From: Elymus sibiricus
Lineage: Eukaryota > Streptophyta > Magnoliopsida > Poales > Poaceae
Length of the DNA stretch: 64,000 bases
Assembly (NCBI GenBank): GCA_039707655.1
Contig: CM077664.1
Coordinates: 198,890,195-198,954,194, forward strand
Reading direction: 5' to 3'
Under the pieces are notes generated by a model, which ran no database searches, was not told the DNA's origin, and worked only from the letters and a program-made list of their open reading frames with translations. This document shows positions 45,757-55,010 of this stretch, one piece after another. Each line of letters starts with the position of its first letter. Positions within the stretch are counted from its first letter, which is position 1. The position numbers were made by a program, and so were the translations under genes.

Positions 45757-47532
45757 TCAGGCGAACGCAATGAGAGACTCCGGGGTGTGTACAGCCCCGT
45801 TTCGCTCATACGCGTGAGGGTCACGCGTAGAACTTGCGGAGGTGTTGGATGTTCCAGGCGTTAGGCACAGGAACTCCGTCCTCCGTCTCCAGCCGGGCTG
45901 AGCCGGGCCTGGAGACATGACTAACCCTGAAAGGGCCTTCCCACATAGGTGAGAGTTTGTGAAGCCCTCCGTGGAGAGGATCCTGCGCAGGACGAGGTCG
46001 CCGACCTCGAGAGTGCGAGGGCGGATGTGGCGACTGTGGTAGCGATGCAAGGCCTGCTGGTACCTCGCGGCACGAAGGGTGGCCTGACGGCGGCCCTCCT
46101 CGAGGAGCAGCAGATCGGTCTCCCGCGAGCCATCCTGACGTGCCTTGTCGAAGGCAAGGACTCGCGGGGAGCCGTGCTTAAGCTCCAGTGGGAGGACCGC
46201 CTTAGCGCCGTAGACGAGGAAGAATGGCGTCTCGCCAGTGGGCTTGCTTGCCGTCGTGCGGATGGACCACATCACGGGCTGCAGCTCGTCGAGCCAGCCC
46301 TTGCCGCAAGCCTCAAGTTTCTTCTTGAAGCTCCTTGTCTTGAGGACATTGAGGACCTCGGCATTGGCGCGCTCGGCCTGACCATTGCTTCGCGGGTGCG
46401 CCACCGAGGCGTAGCAGATCTGTGTGCCGAGGCTGGCGCAGTAGGACTTGAAGAGGCCGCTCGTGAACTGGGAGCCATTGTCGGTGATGATGCGATTGGG
46501 AACTCCAAAGCGGGTCACAAGGCCCTTGATGAACTTGACGGCGGAGCCTGCCGGGATGGTGCGCACCGGCTCGACCTCTGCCCACTTGGTGAACTTGTCG
46601 ATGGCGACATAGAGGTAGCGATAACCACCAGCTGCGCGAGGGAAAGGCCCCAGGATGTCCAGCCCCCTGACCGCGAAGGGCCATGAGAGGGGGATCGTCT
46701 GGAGTCCCTGCACAGGCTGGTGGATCTGCTTAGCATGGAATTGGCAGGCCTCGCAGGCTTGGACCAGTGCGGTAGCGTCACGTAGAGCAGTGGGCCAGTA
46801 GAAACCGCTGCGGAAAACCTTACCAACGAGGGTGCGCGATGAAGAGTGATGACCACAGTCTCCTCCATGTATATCAGCCAGCAACTCGCGCCCTTGCTCT
46901 TCAGAGATGCACCGCAGCGAGACGCAGTTGGGGCGCCTACGGTATAGCTCGCCATCTTGTATGCAGTAGGCGGTGGCCTGCCGGGCCATGCGCTCCGCTT
47001 CCGAGTCCTCCTCCGGCAAGGTGCCGCGAAGCAAGTAAGCCTTGAGCTCCGCGGCCCAGCTATCGGCCTGAGGCTCGAGCGCCAGCAGCAGGCGGGCTCC
47101 TGAGGCCGGGCCACAGTCTGGCGCGCCCGTGGGTGGCGCGGGCGGTAGTTCCTTGCGAAGGAGCGCCGTGCTCCCGGCTGGGGGTGCGGCGGATGGCTTG
47201 AGGAGCCTTTCCTCAAAGACGCCGGGGCTCTGGGGCTCGCGCCGTGATGCTCGTTTGGCGATGTCGTTGGCCTCTTTGTTGCTGTCGCGGGGGATGTGCA
47301 GCAGCTCCAGGCCAAGAAAGCGCTTCTCAAGTTTACGTACCTCTTCCAGGTAGGCGGCCATGTGCTCGTCCTTGGGCTTGTAGCTTTTGTTGGAGAAGTT
47401 GACGAGGAGTTGCGAATCGCCCTTGATAGTCAGACGCTTGATGCCTAGGGCGAACGCGGCCTTGAGGCCGGCGATGAGGCCCTCATACTCTGCGATGTTG
47501 TTGGAGACCTTGTCGGTGTACCTGAAGCAGAG
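45757..47532 (-). pseudogene. F integrase and end of RNase H
   Basis: In the same frame as the reverse transcriptase upstream but after a TAG at 47533-47535. The first part finishes the second RNase H-like domain (NNIAEYEGLIAGL at about 47470). The integrase has a zinc-binding HHCC region (GGDCGHH..CEACQ, about 46860-46740) and a catalytic core with the D-D-E triad in LDILGPF (about 46655), ITDNGSQF (about 46480) and NGQAERAN (about 46375). Near 45957 a one-base deletion throws the last 40 codons out of frame: the expected PMWEGPFRV block is legible in the neighbouring frame. No chromodomain is seen. The enzyme would insert the cDNA into the genome. This copy is disabled by the stop and the shift. 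Confidence 0.88.
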
Positions 47533-49296
47533 CTACACAGCGTAGTAGAGCCTATCTCCTGTTGGCGAGGTGAGCATGACCCCAGCCCCCGCGCCCTGTC
47601 GGGAGAAGGCGCCGTCGAAGTGCATGGTCCATCCGCCAGGCGCCTCATCCCCAGGCAGGAGGGACTGGGCCTCGCGAGGCTCGTCCTCGTACGTGTCCGT
47701 CCATTCTGCCACGAAGTCGGCCAGGGCCGCGCCTTTGATGACTCTGGTGGTGGAGAACTCCAGTTGGAAGGCTTGCAGCTCGATGTTCCACTCGGCGACG
47801 CGGCCGGCGGCGTTGGGGCTGTGCAGAACTTGCTCCAAGGGGTAGGAGGAAATGACCTTGATGGGATGACACTGAAAGTAGTGGCGCAGCTTCCTGGAGG
47901 CGATGAGGAGCGCAAGGAGGAGCTTCTGCTGCATGGGGTAGCGCTCGCGCGCATCCCTTAGCACGGTGCTGACGAAGTACATGGGGTGCTCGACGAGGCG
48001 CGTAGTTGTTTCGATAGCTTGCTCCTCAGATGCCTTGCAAGGCTCGGAAGGCCCGGGAGCCTCGCGAGACTCAGGAGGCTCGCGAGGCTCAGAAGGCTTG
48101 CAGGGGACGACGGCCTCATGAGGCTCAAGAGGCTCGCGAGGCCCTGTGGGCTCGCGAGGCTCAGCGGGCTCGTGAGCCTGGAGGGGCGTCGAGGGTTTCT
48201 CCTTGGCACAGACGCGCTCCTCCCGCACCGCCACCAACGCCGCGCTGGCCGTCTGAGGGGTGGCCGCCAAGTACAGGAGCAAGGGTTCGCGAGAGCGCGG
48301 CGCGACCATGATGGGCGGGCTCGTGAGGTACCTCTTGAGGGCTTCAAAGGCGGCGTCTGCCTCAGGAGTCCACTTGAAGGAGCCGGACCTCTTTAGGAGC
48401 TTGAAGAAGGGCAGGGCTCGTTCGCCAAACTTGGAGATGAAACGCCCCAAGAACGCCATACACCCCGCCAAGCGTTGAATTTCCTTGAGGGTCCGGGGAG
48501 GGCGCATTTTCTCAATGGCCTTGATCTTCTCTGGGTTGGCCTCGGTGCCACGGTGCGAGACTAGGAAGCCGAGGAGCTTGCCGGAGGGGACTCCGAAGAC
48601 GCACTTCTCCGGGTTGAGCTTGAGGTTAACCTTGCGCAGGTTGGAAAATGTCTCCTGGAGGTCCGCAATGAGGGATCCAGCCTCGCGAGATTTGACCACG
48701 ATGTCGTTGACGTAGGCCTCCGCGTTCCTCCCCATCTGGGGCCCCAGAGTGATGCGCATTAGCCGCTGGAAGGTGGCGCCCGCGCTCCTTAAACCGAAGG
48801 GCATGCAGACGTAACAAAATATGCCGCAGGGGTTGATGAAGGCCGTCTTCTCCACGTCTTCGGCCGCCATCTTGATCTGATGATAGCCTGAGAAGGCATC
48901 CAGGAAACATAGCAGATCACACCCGGCGGTGGAATCCACGATCTGGTCGACGCGGGGCAGCGGAAACGGATCCCGAGGGCAGAACTTGTTGAGGCTGGTG
49001 AAGTTGACACACATGCGCTCCTTGCCGCCCTTCTTGGGGACGACGACTGGGTTGGCGAGCCATTCAGGATGGCGCACCTCACGAACGACTCCGGCTTCTT
49101 GGAGCTTCTGAACTTCACTGACGATGAACTCTTGCTTCTCTGGCGCCTGGCGCCGCGCTTTCTGCTTGACCGGGCGTGCATTGGGGCACACCGCTAAGTG
49201 GTGCTCGATCACCTCCCTCGGCACACCGGACAAGTCGGATGCTTTCCAGGCTAAAACATCCGAGTTTGCCCGAAGGAAGGTGACGAGAGCGCTTTC
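47533..49296 (-). pseudogene. F reverse transcriptase and RNase H
   Basis: The frame starts after a TAG at 49297 and ends at a TAG at 47533, both likely CAG or AAG to TAG. It has the gypsy polymerase blocks: WLANPVVVPKKGGKERMCVNF, FLDAFSGYHQIKM (first catalytic Asp, about 48895), MPFGLRSAGATFQRLM and the YxDD box. The YxDD box reads YVNDIVVK (Asn codon at 48706-48708) in place of YVDD, so a catalytic aspartate is lost. The RNase H part contains a glutamate/proline repeat insertion (about 48020-48190), listed separately. The enzyme would copy RNA into cDNA in the particle. This copy cannot. Confidence 0.92.
48020..48190 (-). repeat. EPREP-type repeat insertion within F RNase H
   Basis: About 55 residues of EPREPxGPREPLEPHE type, encoded by degenerate GAGGCTCGCGAGGCTC units of 12-24 bp. 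They interrupt the RNase H domain between its first strand (AALVAVREE) and the MYFVSTVLRDARERYP block. The frame is kept. Confidence 0.65.
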
Positions 49297-50478
49297 CTAT
49301 GCAGGAGGGAGGCCTGTGCCGATGGTGAAGGCGGGGCCGGAGCCGCCGCCGTCCACCGACACCATCTTCGTCTCGGCGCGGTCCTGAGAAAACAGCTGCT
49401 TCTTCTTCATCGGCGCGACCTCGGAAGGCTCGGCCGCGTCCTCGTCGGCTGGGTGCGCGACAGCAGCAGCCTTGTAGGCGCGCTCGAGGGTGCTGGCCGC
49501 GTCCTTTTCGTCGCAGGCGACGGTGATGATGCCGCTGCAGCCGGGCATCTTGAGGACGTTGTAGGCGTGATGAGTGGCCACCATGAACTTGGTGAGAGCT
49601 GGGTAGCCCAAGATGGCATTGTAGGGCAGGACGATGTGCGCCACGTCGAAGTCGATGAGCTCGGTGTGGTAGTTCTTACGGGTGCCGAAGGTGACGGGGA
49701 GGCGCACCTGCCCCAACAGAATGGTGGAGCCATCGGTCACTCCGGAGAAAGGCCTGGTCGGCATCAGCTGGTCGTAGGGCACCTGGAGCATCTCGAAGGT
49801 TTCGATGGAGAGCACGTTGAGGCCGGCACCCCCGTCGATGAGGGTCTTGGTGACCGCGACGTTGCTGATGGTGGGAGTGCACAGCATGGGGAGCGCGCCT
49901 GTGGAGGCCGTGGACTTGGGGTGGTCCTTGGAGTCGAAGGTGATGGCGTACTGCGACCACTTGAGGGGCCGCGTGACCTCAGGCCTCGGGAGGGCGGCGT
50001 ACACCTCGCGAGAGAGTTGCTTGAAGTGGCGGACGGACGCGGGGGCTTGGGACCCGCCAAGGATGCAGGCGACCGCGCGAGGCTCCTGGTAGCCCCCAGC
50101 GCCCTCGTCAGGCTGGTTGACGTCGTTCCTCCGAGGAGGCGGAGGCAGCGGCGGGAGAGCGGCATTAGCCTGAGGATTTGCCTCACGAGGCTGGTCGCGC
50201 CAGGCGGCCTCACGAGGCTGATCGCGCCAGCCCTGGCGGTAGTTGCTGTTATTGTTGCGGCTGTCCCAGCGGTTGCCGCTGCGACCACCTCCGCGGCCGG
50301 CGCCACGGCCGTTGCGGTCATCTCGGCGGCTCTGGCGCTCGTCGCGGAGCAGCTTGAGCTCATGACAGTCTTCGGTGCTGTGGGAGCGGACATTGTGAAA
50401 GGAGCAGAGTGGCCGGTTGTCCTTTCTGGGTTCGTCGAGGTCGCGGCCGCGCTTCTGCTCGGGCTCCGCCGCAAGCAC
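49297..50478 (-). pseudogene. F zinc knuckle and aspartic protease
   Basis: An open frame of 393 codons starts in the C-terminal gag. It has a CHHC knuckle (CX2HX4HX4C, 50365-50406), an arginine/glycine-rich RNA-binding-like stretch (RDDRNGRGAGRGGGR), and a protease with TLIDGGAGLNVLS (about 49810-49850) and a GYPALTKFMVATHHAYNVLKM block. DGGAG replaces the DSG/DTG of retroviral proteases, as is common in plant gypsy elements. It is closed by a TAG at 49297-49299, after which the same frame continues into reverse transcriptase. Its role would be cleavage of Gag-Pol. Confidence 0.85.
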
Positions 50479-51745
50479 GGCAGGGCCTTTGCGCTTGACG
50501 TCCTTGCTCTTGGCCTGGTGCCGTCGAGCGCCGCGTCGGGGTCGTTGTGGACGAAGAGGCGGCCTTCTTCAGCCTTGGCGCACTTGTCGGCGAGGTCGAG
50601 CAGCTCGAGCACGGAGTCGAGCTCACCGTTGATGGCGAGCTTCTCACGCATCTTGATGTCCGTGACGCCGGTGGAGAACGCGGAGATGACGGCCGCATCG
50701 GAAGCGCGCATGATCTTGTTGCGCACCTGGCTGAAGCGCTGGATGTACTTACGGAGGGTCTCGTCTGGGCGCTATCGAACGCGCCGCAGGTCGTTGATGG
50801 TGAGGGAGCGGTCCTGTGTGCCCTTGAAGTTGGCGATGAACTAGCTGCAGAGCTCGGCCCACGATGAGATGGAAGCCTCGGGGAGGTTCATGAGCCAGGA
50901 GCGTGGGCCGTCCTTGAGGGCCATGGGGAACCAGTTCGCCATGACCTTGTCGTCGCCGTTCGACGCCTCGACGCTCAGCGCGTAGAGCTGGAGGAACTCC
51001 GTGGGGTTGGGGGTGCCGTCGTAGCGCGGAGGCAGCTCAGGCTTGAACTTCGCGGGCCAGACCACGTGACGCAGCTCGCGGGTGAAGGCACGGCAGCCCA
51101 CGCCGCTCGAGGGGACGCCGCCAGCGAGGGCGGCGCGGTTTTGACGCCCAACCGCTGCAACGTCTTGAACGGCCTGGTCCTGGCGCTGGCGCTGGCGCTC
51201 GAGGAGCACTCGCGCGTCGGGGGGCGCGCGGCGGATGATCTGGCAGCTGGGCTCGCAGTGGTCCGGAGAAGACGCGCCGCGGGACGGCTCACGAGCCCGC
51301 GCGCTGCGCTGGGGCCCAGCGTGCTCGTCACGCAGAGGAGGCGGTGGGGGGGCGCCGTACGCCGGGTCCCCAGCACGAGACGGTGGAGGGCGGAGCGAGT
51401 GAGAAGGCGCCGTAGCGTTCCCGGCGACGTTGACGAGCTCGGGGATGCGACCAAGCCAGGCGTCGTAGCCGGCGTCACCAGGACGGTAGCGGAGTAGCTC
51501 GCGCGCCATGAGCAGCGCGGCCTGCGGGTTCGGTGGCCCAAGGTTGGCGAGGGAGGAGGCCGTGGCGGTGTGGCCGTCCGCCTGCACGGAGGGGTGCAGG
51601 GAGGAGGCCTGCTGCTCGCGGCAGCGGGGTCGGTGGCGGCGGCAGCCTCGGCGTCGGGGCGGCGGCAATTGCCGCGGGCCACTGGCTCCGTCTGGGCCAC
51701 GCGGCCAGCCCTGCGCTCAGCGCGCTCGCGACGTGCGTCCGCCAT
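50479..51745 (-). pseudogene. F gag, broken
   Basis: Gag starts at an ATG at 51745 (CCCATGGCG), some 55 bases after the primer site. It needs a frame change near 51690 and another near 50475 to reach the protease frame. The gag domain is clear: PPRYDGTPNPTEFLQLY (about 51010), RSWLMNLPEASISSWAEL and a LRKYIQRFSQVRNKI block (about 50720-50760). TAG stops sit at 50841-50843 and about 50774, both where glutamine is expected, suggesting CAG to TAG changes. The upstream part is proline/arginine-rich. It would be the particle protein. Confidence 0.82.
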
Positions 51746-51787
51746 GGGACTGGTGGAGCTGAAGGTCGAGCAGAGGAACAGTAGCGC

Positions 51788-51806
51788 ACCTCTACCTGGC
51801 GCGCCA
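51788..51806 (-). promoter_or_regulatory. Primer binding site of element F
   Basis: On the minus strand TGGCGCGCCAGGTAGAGG lies two bases after the 5' LTR end, a primer site found in several grass gypsy elements. It fixes the minus orientation. Confidence 0.8.
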
Positions 51807-51808
51807 AA

Positions 51809-52741
51809 TGTCGGAAGTGGGGCTCCGGGGACCCAAAGGTTCGAACACTGGGGTGAGCTCGTTCTACTACTTCTTCCCCTACCACGGCAGTGCTACGGCG
51901 AGACTACAGCGAGAGCGCGCTAGCGTCGGACGGGCAAAGGCACAGCGGTTTACCCAGGTTCGGGCCACCTTGCGGTTTAAGACCCTACTCCTACTTTGTG
52001 GTTGAGATTATCGTGGATGAGAGAGTTCTTGCGTACAAGGTTGAAGATGATCGATCCCCCCTTTGCTACGGTGGCTGCACTGCCCCTTTTATGCCGCCTT
52101 GGTCCTCTTCCCCCTCGAAACTTAGGCGGGAAGGGTTGCCACACTTGGCGGTTTTGAAAGGGGACAGGCGCTCAGGCTATCCTGACTAAAGGTGGTCTTC
52201 GCCTACCAAAGCATCATCCATGACGCGCCGGTGGGCTCGGTGATGACCTTCGCCTTGCGCGCCCGCCGTCTTGGTCTTTCTTCGCCGATCGGGCAACCTT
52301 TCGGGTTGCTTTGGGGAGTAGATAGCTGGCCCTGCTTCCCTAGCACAAAAGAGGAAACCATGTGCATCCGCGGCTGCTGGCGCGGCCTCTGCTGCTGCTC
52401 GTCGCCGCGCGCGTCACCCACGTGATGGGCTCCAGTCCGCGCGACACGCCGAACGGTCTTCTCCTCGAGCGCCTGCGGGAGGGGGCCTCGGAAGGCCACC
52501 TCGGGAAGCCGCCTCGTGAGGCCACTCGGGAAGCCGCCTCGTGAGGGGACTCGCGAGGCCGTTTATGATGGTGCTGAGCGTTGCCTGCTACTCCCTGAAG
52601 AGGGGGCCTCAGGAGGCTAGGGCCCCATGAGGGGGCATGGCGAGACACTTGGTGGCGACGGCCCGCCGGGCACACTCCAGGCGTCGCGCCCTGGGCCAAA
52701 GGCAGACGGGCCTGGATACCCCGGGTTCCATGGGCCCGACA
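51809..52741 (-). mobile_element. 5' LTR of gypsy element F
   Basis: A 933-bp LTR, starting TGTCGGAAGTGG and ending GGGCCCGACA on the plus strand, nearly identical to 40374-41307. The ends form TGTCGG..CCGACA. The TATA-like word at 52086-52093 (minus) would drive the genomic RNA leftwards. Confidence 0.92.
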
Positions 52742-52746
52742 GGATT
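52742..52746 (+). repeat. Right target duplication of element F (GGATT)
   Basis: Four of five bases match 40369-40373. With this copy the frame of E's antisense exon 2 is continuous across the insertion. Confidence 0.75.
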
Positions 52747-53162
52747 GATAGTCCGGCGCCGCTGCCGGAAGGACCCAGGACGCCCCTACTGATGGCCATG
52801 CTGGCAGTGGAGCCATACGAGGCACCGGAGAGGAATGAGAAGAAGAAAGACCAACAAAGGGACGCCAGAGACGGCCTCCGCTCCCGAGGACCCCCGGGTG
52901 CCATATCCGGGGACACCAATGCTCCCTCCGTGCAAGAGGAGGAGAAGGAGCAGGGAGAGGACGGGGAGGAAGATGATTCCTCCCGAACAGGGAAAAGGGC
53001 GGCGTCCGAGGACGCCGAGGTGGAGCCGCCTTAACCCGCTCGAAAAAGACCGCGCAAGGCCAAGGTAGCCTTGTCCGGCGATAGCTCGGCTTCTGCCGAG
53101 GACTCTGAGGCCTCCGAAGAGGTTCCTCGGAGGATCCCCAGGGCCAAGCCACAGGCTCGAAG
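52747..53162 (+). pseudogene. E antisense gene, exon 2 right part
   Basis: It resumes the frame of 40347-40373 after F and encodes an acidic, lysine/glutamate-rich linker (EEEKEQGEDGEEDDSS). A TAA at 53032-53034 interrupts it, after which the same frame stays open (RKRPRKAKVALSGDSS, a basic, possible nuclear signal) to a donor AAG|GTACGC at 53163. So two lesions hit this exon: the F insertion and one nonsense change. Confidence 0.62.
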
Positions 53163-53243
53163 GTACGCGTTCTAGTAACCGCTCAACCGTTTTTAGCCGA
53201 ACTGGGTTTAATATTGATCGTGTTTCCGTTTATAATTTTGTAG
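53163..53243 (+). other. Intron 2 of E antisense gene
   Basis: An 81-bp GTACGC..TTTTGTAG interval with a T-rich 3' end. Joining 53162 to 53244 keeps the frame. Confidence 0.6.
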
Positions 53244-53775
53244 CCCGCTGCGCGATCTCCCCACCGATCGAGTCTCGGAGGGGGATTCTCCACCGGCAGC
53301 GCTAGCGGAGAGCGGGACCGAATCCCGCGCCTCGCCTCCCCCGATCGTCGAGGAGGCCGAGGAGGTACTATCGAGGAGGACCCCTCCCGTGCCGCACGCG
53401 GGGGGAGGGGGCGACACCATCATGGCCGAGGTGAACACCTCGGTCAGCGAAGACCAGGAGGGGAAGGCCCCTCTGGTGAACGAAGAGGAGGAGCCCGGAC
53501 AAGCCGAGCTCTCTCCGAGGACGGCTCTGGAGACGTCAAGGCATCCAGAGTCCGGTGCTCCGGACTTCGAGAAGGAAGGAGCCGAAGCGCCGCCGCCACC
53601 CCCGCCTGCCCTAGAGCAGGCGTCGACCGGGTGGCCGGATGAGATGGAGGATGCTCTAACCAGCTCCTCTATCGCCGAAGAGCACCGTGCACTTATGGGC
53701 ACGGTGTTGCAAAGTATTCGGTCCGTGGATAACGGACTGAAGGAGGCCTTTAGTGGCCTTCTTACCGGCTTCAAG
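53244..53775 (+). pseudogene. E antisense gene, exon 3
   Basis: Open for the whole exon, glutamate/proline-rich, then a helical segment (SSSIAEEHRALMGTVLQSI) before the donor AAG|GTGAGC at 53776. No catalytic motif is visible. The next exon does not join in phase from this donor, so either one base has been lost or the true border differs. Confidence 0.55.
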
Positions 53776-53951
53776 GTGAGCGAAGTAATGCTTTTCTCTT
53801 AGAAAAAATCTTTTGTGTAAATGTATAGCCTCATACACAGTAGCCCCCGAGACACTGACTGGCTTGGGAAAAGCCTGTCAGAGGATCGAAAATCAATATC
53901 CCGGATACTAACGTGTGTATAATAATGCACATGCATCATCTTCGGCCGCAG

Positions 53952-54047
53952 CCGCCAACGCCGAAGAGTTGGCCAAGCTGAATCGGAAGCTGAAGAGCTC
54001 CGAAGATGACCTGAGCCTGGTGAACCAGAGGTTCGACGAGGCGCAAG
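53952..54047 (+). pseudogene. E antisense gene, exon 4
   Basis: A 96-bp exon between CGGCCGCAG and CAAG|GTAAGT. It encodes a short helix (AEELAKLNRKLKSSEDDL) that starts the coiled coil. It is in phase with exon 5. Confidence 0.55.
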
Positions 54048-54135
54048 GTAAGTCCGAGCTGGAATATTGAATACAGCCGTTGTTTTGTAAGCAGGTTGCG
54101 AAGGACCCGAACTGAGTTAACCGATTCTACTGCAG

Positions 54136-55010
54136 CTGCCGCCGCGGAGGTGGAAAACCTCAAGGCTGCACTGAGGACGGCTCAGCTGGATGCGGCGGCG
54201 CAAAAGTCGGCAGCCGAACAGGCGGCTGCCGAGCTGGCTGCGGTGAGAACCGCTAGTGAGAAGCACGAGGCCAGGGTGCTGGAAGTGCAGCAAGAGCTCG
54301 GGGATGCCATCACAAGGTGTGAGGCCCTCGAGCAGAAGAATAAGGAGCAGGCCGCCGAGCTGACCTCGTTGATGGCGGTGGCTAAGGAAGCGCGGACAGA
54401 GGCGCGCAGCTACCAAGAGGAGCTCCGCCAAGTCAGGCTTATTGCGGACGGTAAGCCATACTTGCTGCAAAGTATCTTTGGAGGTAACAGGTTCGCGTTG
54501 CTCACGCGAGTATGGCGTTCCCCGGGCGCTTTTGCGGACCTCCCGAAGAGTGCGGCGGGCGCGGCCAGGTTCTTCACTGCTCAGGAGGGTCGGGCCGAGC
54601 AGAGGCTGTTTTGGGCCCAATTTCAAGCGCCCGAGCACCCTCCCCTCCTCAACAACCAAATGAAGCAGCTGGTGGAGCTGCATCGGATGGCGGAGCCGAT
54701 GATGAAGGACCTCTGCATTAAGCTATGGCCGACGGAGCCGCTGCCGAGCAGCTACTTCGGTCTGGTTCAGAGGCTGTATGATGCTGCTCCCCGGGTCGAT
54801 GCCTGGAAGCGCTCCGCATGCATTGAGGGGGCTCGGATGGCCTTCGGCAAAACAATGGTACATTGGCCGAAGATAAAGCCAGCCGAGATGGCCACCGGAC
54901 CTCCGCCGCCAGGGAAGGAGCATAGGCGCCCTGAGCAATACTTTCCCATCGTGATGGATGGTGCTCGGGCAGTAGAGGCCCAATGTTCAAAAGATGTAAT
55001 ATATGAGTAG
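54136..55010 (+). pseudogene. E antisense gene, exon 5 (coiled coil and conserved C-terminus)
   Basis: It starts after TTCTACTGCAG and is open to a TAG at 55008-55010. The first 100 residues are a heptad-rich coiled coil (VENLKAALRTAQLDAAAQ, VLEVQQELGDAITRCEALE). The rest is a conserved globular tail with SIFGGNRFALLTRVWRSPG, MAEPMMKDLCIKLWPTEPL, SYFGLVQRLYDAAPRVD and KRSACIEGARMAFGK. I have seen this tail in antisense frames of Triticeae gypsy elements. The exon itself is undamaged. Whole gene: about 940 codons in five exons. Confidence 0.68.

Noticed and set aside
49453..50844. A 463-codon plus-strand open frame
   Set aside because: It is the shadow of F protease and gag on the minus strand, and lacks the domain and intron pattern of the real antisense gene of F.
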